A stretch of 64,000 bases of DNA from Allacma fusca (Eukaryota; Arthropoda; Collembola; Symphypleona; Sminthuridae). A program made the position numbers and the translations under genes. Location: the NCBI GenBank assembly GCA_947179485.1, contig OX359245.1, positions 60,065,067-60,129,066 on the forward strand. The letters are read 5' to 3'. Shown here one piece after another: positions 57,481 through 64,000 of this stretch. The notes under the pieces were generated by a model. The model did not search any database and was not told the DNA's origin. It saw only the letters and a program-made list of their open reading frames with translations. The first letter of the stretch is position 1; each line of letters opens with the position of its first letter.

Positions 57481-58544
57481 ATTAATAATTAGTAATCATT
57501 AATCGTTAATCATTAATCGTGATTATTAATCGTTGACATCCCTGCTTATCAGCAAAAAAGCTTAAAAGTAAAGTTGCTTTTCCGCCCTCAAAAGTAATAA
57601 ACAAGTTACGGTACAATAATTATTTTATAGTACAAAAATATGCAGGAACAATGAAATTATTTATTGAAAAAGCAACAAAATAGTAAAAAAACGTTTAGCT
57701 GAAATTCATATGTTTAAACTAAAGTACCCGGGGACGCAACCGGGTACTTGCATAACTTTTGGGAATGGGTACACGTTTTGGGTACTTTTCAGGAACGGGT
57801 ACAATTTCAGGAACAGGTACAAGATTTAAGACGTGTGAACAGGTACAGGAACGGAAAATTTGTACCTGCAAAAGTTTAGCATAGGTACAGGAACATAAAT
57901 TTTGTACCTGTATTTATGGGTTCGTGTTCAGGAACAGGAACCAAGTTTTTGTACCTTTGCGCTTCCCAAGTTGAGTGTTATAAGTTAAAACTAACTCGTA
58001 ACAGGTTACTGTTACAAAATCATTTTATGTATAAGTATGATGGTCAAATTTCGATGGTGTTGTGTAGAATTATGTCAATTGGCTGAATGTTATTAAAAAT
58101 CAACCACTGAAAAACCACGTGATTAGAAAGAGCTCAGTTGCCGTACTTACCGATGAAGTGATTTTTAACAAAATTTTGAAAATATTTTTAGCAAATTCCG
58201 TAATTCCGTCTAACGATTAATGGTAAGACACAAAATTTTTACTTTACATACTTTTCCCAATAAATTAAAACGTTGATTTACGGTTTGAATAGTCGCATAC
58301 AGGGGGCAACGCATTTACTATCTCCAGTTCGCACTTTGTGTTTCTCCCACCAGAACATATAAGGATATGTTAATTAACACAGGGAACCATCTGGTCAAAT
58401 TTAGGTAAAAGATCTGGAAGGTAAAAAATCTGTAAAATTTTGGTGGAATGTTATGTGGAAGGTCAAGTGGAAGGTCTAGTGGAAGGTGGAAATCCTGGTG
58501 GATGGTGGAAAGTAATTTTGTGGCCGGGAAAGTAGAACTCAGCC

Positions 58545-59542
58545 CATTCTGTGGCTGACTATGCTACATATTTTGTCATGGAAGGTCTCTTGGGCACAAA
58601 AATTGTAGTCTAATATAATTTTCTAGGGTTATCACAACCGTAAACACATCAGCTCAGGATTGTAATGGTTCACCACATCAGATGAAATTGTTGTAATATT
58701 TAGAAAAATGTGTACATTATAGAAATTACGGAGTTTTAGTTATAAACCGAAGTTCCCAAGCCATTGAGAAAGTGTACTGCTCAATCCGACACCTTAATAA
58801 ACATTTTGTTGTTCGCTGGGTTTTTACCGGCATTGTCAGTAGCAGTATAGTAGTTAGAAATTTCCATTCACCACTTACAGAAACTATAGGAAAATAATGA
58901 ACATTTTAAATCTTTTCCACCTGTGTCCCAAATAGGGGGACATGATGTAAAATTTGTAATCCCACATTTTTAAGAAACATTTCCTCCAGATTTTGCAACA
59001 ACTTTGAAAAAAAGGAAGCTAATTAATTTTATTGCTACTCAGCAGAAACAATTAACAAATCTTGCCTCACTTTTTTACAGTAATTTGACTTTGGAAGACC
59101 ATATTTGACTTAATGCCTTAAAAATATTTCAGCTTGGGTTTGCAAATATTGCTTATGAAACCAGGACCATTGATAAAGGAATGGCATTTTAGAAATTCGT
59201 GCATTAGATAATACAAAATGTAACCGATTTTAATTGGTTAGCTAAGTTAGTTTCCCGTTCCTATCCATACATATGTATCTGTACAAAGGAATTTGCTTAT
59301 CGTACGCTGAAATGATATGGCTAAACGTAAAATCCTGTGTAGCACTTACATTGCGTAGAGTACATTGGGTTTTGTATAAAACTCCTTTCTAACAATACAA
59401 TGCAAACAATATTCACTCCGAGATCTTTATTTCCACTATTTACTTCCACAGAAATTCAAAACGGGCAGAACTAAAAGTACGATATTAGATACGAACACCG
59501 AATCAAATTCCATATACGACAGAAATAGAAATGAATAACTGA
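58545..59542. other. Intergenic DNA, junction of tandem units 1 and 2
   Basis: 58560-58730 matches 62945-63130, and 58735-59540 matches both 48990-49780 and 63165-63956. Non-coding, and it includes the 3' UTR of the secreted gene copy 2. Confidence 0.55.
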
Positions 59543-60570
59543 TCAATTCCAAAAATCCCTGTGTGTCTCTTGAATCGATCGACCCAAGCCCTCCCATAGC
59601 TCAACCAATTTAGCTTCCTTCACAGCATCATCATTTGCGCATAATTTCAACCAAGGTGTGATACATCCGACAAGGTGGGCCATATCCCTGCATTTACCAA
59701 AATACAAATTAAAAGTCTATTTACTAATATTTCCCTAATTATTAATACTACAAGTGAGCAAATGCTACTCAATGGGAATTTACGTTATGTAGTGGGCATT
59801 CAATCCCTGTCTCTTATAAAAGCACTTCATAGATTGATCCCGGACAGCATCCGAATCTACACACTCCCATAATTTCTCCTTTAGCGAATCTATTAAAAGT
59901 AATTATTTTTTGCAAATCGTAAGTTTTCAAAAAAATCTTCTATTAACTTTTTACATTTAAAAGTGAAGACAAGATCTCAAACGGCATTAACTTACCTTTC
60001 ATTAAATTCTTAAAGTTGGTCGCCCTCGCGGGGTTACAAAACAGTTCGGAAAGAACGACGTCAACATTCACGAATATGAAACCCTTAACCTCCTTTCGAT
60101 CATCATCATTGCATCTGTCGCTGTTCATATGATCCAGGAGGCATTTTCTGCTTTTGGGCCATGTTGGGCAGAATTCGGCGCTCAGGTTTGCAAAGGTAGT
60201 TTCGATTTCACCTCCTGTCAAAAGGTTCAGGAATTTATCTTCTTTAACAGGGATAAAGCATCCTCGCCCCTATCGAATTTGAAATTTTACCATAATTCAT
60301 TAAAAGGATTTTACAAATTTTTGGTATCTAATATTTGATTCAAATGGATAATTGTTTTTGTACCTCCGCGTCAACAGCAAAAAACGTTCTGCTTATTATT
60401 TCTTTACTGGACGGATTTTCAGGCAGTTGAAAGCACCTTGAGAATTCCTCAGATGATGCTTCATCCTCTCCTGATCCAAATTTCGAATTGTGTGTGGGTA
60501 AGCTGCAAACGCAGCTGAGCACAATTGCAATTAGAATTATTGCACTTGTGAATGCAATCAAGTTCTTCAT
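59543..60570 (-). CDS. Secreted cysteine-rich DUF1397-like protein, copy 2
   Basis: Exons 60364-60570, 59996-60269, 59784-59889 and 59543-59687 have the same phases and nearly the same lengths as copy 1 and give 243 residues. The signal peptide is identical apart from one residue. Exon 1 is five codons shorter in the Ser/Glu-rich linker (ten-residue SEETSSEASS region reduced). All eight core cysteines (exons 2-4) are kept. Differences cluster in exon 3 (SDAVRDQSMKCFYKRQG) and around GCITPWLKLC. The exon 3 donor is ac|gtaaat, weaker than copy 1's ag|gtaagt. No stops or frameshifts, so it is probably functional. Conserved TATA-like word upstream. Confidence 0.75.
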
Positions 60571-60669
60571 TGTTGAGTGTTTTCTGTTCCAAGTATTGGG
60601 ATAAAATTGATGGTTCAATGTCTTTACTGGAAAAAGTAACTTAATTGGGAGTAGTTGGAAATTACGAAT

Positions 60670-60677
60670 CTTATATT
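60670..60677 (-). promoter_or_regulatory. TATA-like box of secreted gene copy 2
   Basis: AATATAAG on the minus strand about 103 bp upstream of the ATG, aligned with TATATAAG of copy 1. The first T is changed to A, which may weaken it. Confidence 0.4.
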
Positions 60678-60679
60678 GT

Positions 60680-63600
60680 ACTCTCAGCTCTGGGGTAAAG
60701 ATGCACATTACAGTACAAGCTATTTACAGCCTATAAATATCTCTGTTTATTGACGGAAAAAATCTCTAAAAACTGCGTAGAAAGCTTTGCTTGTTTCCAG
60801 AATTTATATGTATCAGTATCTTGAGTTTTGAGGTGGCCTAATTGACCTCAAGTTGCAAATATGGGAATCCCGTTTACAGATTACTTTACACATTTTAGTG
60901 CCTCAACCACATCCCTCGTGACGTCCTGGATGCAGTTACGCAGTCATATCATCAAAAGCAGGATAATTCCATACAAATGGGAAATTAACTGTGGTTAACG
61001 CAAATTTTGACCCAAGGTCATTTCAGTTGTTTAAAAATAGGAGAGGATGATTTGCAGGCTTGATTAAATAGGATAATTGTGGTATGTATTTGCTAAGGAA
61101 TTTTAAAATGTGAGGAGTGATAAAAATATTTAATGTTGAAACGTGCACTTGCATTTAAACAGATATTATTCCCAGAATTTAATTACATTTGAAAATAGTG
61201 TTGCTCATAATAAGAGTGGACAGTCATCTGACGCAATTTCCCACGCTGACAGTATCTTTTGAGGAATCCTTAATTTATCTTAAATGATAAGAATATGCAA
61301 GGTTTCATTGCACGTGGTCATTTCGCAAATGTAAGACGTAAGTAAATGGAGGTTGACTCATCAGGTTTTATTGATACGTTTGGCCTTTCCTTTTGTATGG
61401 ATTTTATTCTGAGGCAAGTAATATTTCCTGAATATTGCCAGGAAATTAGTCACTTAAAGTTAAATACCCTCGTTCGTAAGTATTGATAATGTTAACCCCA
61501 GAGATATCTGGGGATGGGGGGGAACCTGTAGTGACCTAATTGACCTTATGGCTGTACAAATTTCTTATACAGTATTTATACTTACAAGATATGGCTACCA
61601 CTGTTTATAACCTTCAAGGACTTCCATATCTACGGTGTGGTTGCAATTACGAAGGGATAACATGAGATCGGTTTCTTGGAGTCCGTAGCATTAGCTTCAT
61701 ACTGCACAAACCTGCAGTGGAAAGATTTTTTGCCAAAAAGCAAATGGATTGACCCTGTCCTCGATTTGGGTTTTCTGTGTTCGAATTTTACTCAAGTCTG
61801 TACAATTCAACTTGGTAGCTTAACATTTCATGTGAGGCAATATAAGAATTTTGAGGGTTTTTAACGCCGCTGAAATAATCCTCATATGTTTACAAAAGAT
61901 TTAAAGTAGGTAAATGTATTTCTAATTTACAGTTCTGTATTACTAGGAGCTATATCTACATATACTACGTTTCACAGTCCAGAGGGATTTTAAGATTGAT
62001 GCGTTTGTGATTTTGCAATAAGGTTTTGGGTAAATCAAAAATACTTATATTCATTGGAACGTTTTAAAGCTAACCCTTGCCGCGCATTCCTAGAATCGGT
62101 GACCACTTGGAAAAAATATAATTATTACACTCGATTTAATCTGCAGGAAATTCAGCATTTGCGGCTTCATCTATTTAGCTCCTTCCTCCAACTGAATTTC
62201 TTGCTGCCTGAGGGAGATCCATCTCCTAGAACTAGTCCTTAGCCTTGCCGACATAAGTATCTTCGAACCAGCAATTCATCTTAGAGTGTGAGTACCATTT
62301 TTGGGAAAAACATTGAGTGAGAACAGGAACGGGGACAAACTATTTTTTACCCATGATGACCACTGATAAATTATAAAAGAAAGTCCGTCTGTTTCACCTA
62401 ATTTGTTCATTAGTTGATTATTAAAAAATTGAAAATATAATAGCGTATTATTACATTATTCTGTTATCTATTAAATTGATGTATCAATTTTAACTGCGCA
62501 GGTCCAGTGTTCTGCATATAAAATATTCCTGCAGTATCAGTAGTGGCTACACAATGTGCCACCTAGTGTATGATGTTCCATACAATTTTAAATTTGCGCC
62601 TTGTATTTTAAGCATCAAGCATCATCCGCATGAACCCTTCACTGCATTTGCAGACTATACTTCTAATCCACCCTTCCTTTGCCTACTATTTCTGGTAAAT
62701 TTTATGAAGCCTTCCCTCAACCGTCGGGAAGAAATTAAGCCCAACTTCCATATTCCTTCTCTGGGCTTAAAAATCGGTGAAACCTTCTTTGACGGCTATC
62801 CTTCGAAGGCTGGACATGTCTGACACGGAGTATGTGATGCCCCAATTTTGAAGCAAATTGTTGTATAGATTTTTTTTTACATTTTTTTTATCCAATTTGC
62901 TTACTTGAATTGGTTATTTTTAGCGCCTGATGATTGCATTCTGTTTCTGACGATGCTACATATTTTGTCATGGAAGGTCTCTTGGGCTCAAAAATATTTC
63001 AAATGCGTCGATAGGAAATCTCATGGGGATGCTGAAACTGATAGTCTAATATAACTTTTTGGGGTTATTACAAACGTAAAAACATCAGCTCAGGATTTCA
63101 ACGGTTCACCACATCAAATGGAATTGTTGTAATGTTCAGAAAAATGTGTACTTTATAGAAATTACGGAGCTTTAGTTACAAACCGAAGTTCCCAAGCAAT
63201 TGAGAAAGTTTACTGCTCAATCCGACACCTTAATACACATTTTGTTGTTCGCTAGGTTAACGACAATGCCCGTGGTGGTAAATAGAAATTTCCATTCACC
63301 ATTTACAGAGACTATAGGAAAATGTAGAACATTTTAAATCTTTTTCAACCTAGACCCCCAAATAGGGGAACATGATGCAAAACTTATAATCCCGCCTTTT
63401 TAGCAAAATTTCCTCCAGATTTTGCAACAACTTTGAAAAAAGAAAGCTAATTAATTTCGTTACTACTCAGCAGAAACAATTAAAAAATCCTGCCTCCCAA
63501 TTTTACAGTAACTTGACTTTGGAAGACTTAATTTGACTTACTAATGCCTTCGAAATTTGCTGCTTGGGTTTGCAAATATTGCTTATGAAACCAGGACCAT

Positions 63601-63956
63601 TGATGAAGGAATGGCATTTTAGAAATTCGTGCGTTAGGTAATACAAAATGTATCTGATATTTAAATTGTCAGCATAAAGTTAGTTTCTCGTCCATATCCA
63701 CAAGAAGGAATTTGCTTGTCGTACGCTGAATTAATGAAACGTAAAATCATGTGTAGAACTTACATTGCGTAGAGTAAATTGGGTTTTGTATAAAACTCCT
63801 TTCTAACAATACAATGCAAACAATATTCACTCCGAGATTTTTATTTCCACTATTTACTTCCACAGAAATTCAAAACGGGCAGAACTTAAAGTACGATATT
63901 AGATACGAACACCGAATCAAATTTCATATACGACAGAAATCGAAATGAATATTTCA
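60680..63956. other. Remainder of tandem unit 2 and start of unit 3, non-coding
   Basis: 60680-62940 is collinear with unit 1 minus its insertions and so supplies the empty sites for the MITE (62249), the Helitron-like insert (62515) and the nested element (62937). From about 63165 the sequence repeats 58735 onward, the beginning of unit 3. No gene is seen. Confidence 0.55.
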
Positions 63957-64000
63957 TCAATTCCAAAAATCCCTGTGTGTCTCTTGAATCGATCGACCCA
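63957..64000 (-). CDS. Secreted DUF1397-like protein, copy 3, last exon only
   Basis: The stop codon TGA (63957-63959 on the plus strand reads tca) and the codons before it match the end of copies 1 and 2 (RSIQETHRDFW) and run off the window. The rest of the gene should lie immediately to the right if the unit is complete. Confidence 0.65.
   Translation of the reverse strand, partial: GRSIQETHRDFWN

Larger units (their letters stand above)
55915..57544. mobile_element. Inner nested element, 1.6 kb, hAT-type with minisatellite arms
   Basis: cagggatgtcaa at 55915 is inverted as ttgacatccctg (about 57533-57544). The direct repeat cttatcag (55907-55914 and 57545-57552) is an 8-bp duplication. 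Most of it is two arrays of a 41-bp repeat around a retrotransposon fragment. Confidence 0.88.
55488..57969. mobile_element. Middle nested element, 2.5 kb, hAT-type
   Basis: The ends tagggaagctca and tgcgcttcccaa are imperfect inverted repeats, flanked by gttgagtg at 55480-55487 and 57970-57977. Both ends are dense in ggtacaggaac/gtaccc words, as in the element at 34.5-36.9 kb. The frame at 55471-55680 is repeat-derived. Confidence 0.8.
55040..58544. mobile_element. Outer element of a three-level nest, 3.5 kb, hAT-type
   Basis: The left end ggccgagttctactttccc (55040) is inverted at the right end (gggaaagtagaactcagcc, ending 58544). TIR similarity continues through ggccacaaaattactttccacc for about 40 bp. 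The flanking cattctgt (55032-55039 and 58545-58552) is an 8-bp duplication. Unit 2 has the single site cattctgt followed by ttctgac at about 62937. Inside both ends, ccttccac/gtggaagg repeats occur in inverted orientation. About 2.5 kb of it is a second element. Confidence 0.85.

Overview
The window is eukaryotic nuclear DNA, almost certainly arthropod. It is AT-rich, with genes split by short GT-AG introns, many eroded DNA transposons and tandem duplications. The recognisable families are typical of arthropods: a trissin-type neuropeptide receptor, a fatty acyl-CoA reductase, the arthropod mpaB/DUF2236 oxygenase-like family and a DUF1397-like secreted protein. A basal hexapod such as a springtail is possible, but the order cannot be fixed from sequence alone.

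Layout. 1-3.9 kb: remains of an LTR-retrotransposon-like element with a disordered ORF, a zinc-knuckle ORF, a polypurine tract and an LTR. 4.1-18.8 kb: duplicated block A, ending in an mpaB/DUF2236-like gene (15976-17757) and interrupted by several insertions. The largest insertion (about 7375-13947) carries a dead hAT transposase gene with a tandemly multiplied exon, a cyclin K gene fragment and a DEDDh exonuclease gene. 18.8-37 kb: largely single-copy DNA with a four-exon trissin-receptor-like GPCR (23374-25940, +) and a fatty acyl-CoA reductase gene (30651-32824, -). 37-40.5 kb: a Penelope GIY-YIG remnant and empty DNA. 40.5-48.5 kb: block B, a second copy of block A whose mpaB-like gene has lost its 3' exon to a stop codon and a transposon. 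48.9-64 kb: tandem units of a secreted cysteine-rich gene on the minus strand. Two copies are complete (49784-50825 and 59543-60570) and a third begins at the window edge. The first unit is swollen by a hAT MITE, a Helitron remnant and a three-deep nest of elements with 8-bp target duplications.

The host genes do not form an operon or pathway. The organising theme is duplication followed by transposon insertion. Because each block exists in more than one copy, the paralogue supplies an empty site that dates and delimits many insertions. The most unusual structures are the tandem-exon hAT gene, the TIR-bounded segment with intron-containing host gene pieces, the nested elements, and a MITE built from a purine/pyrimidine minisatellite that switches strand at its centre.
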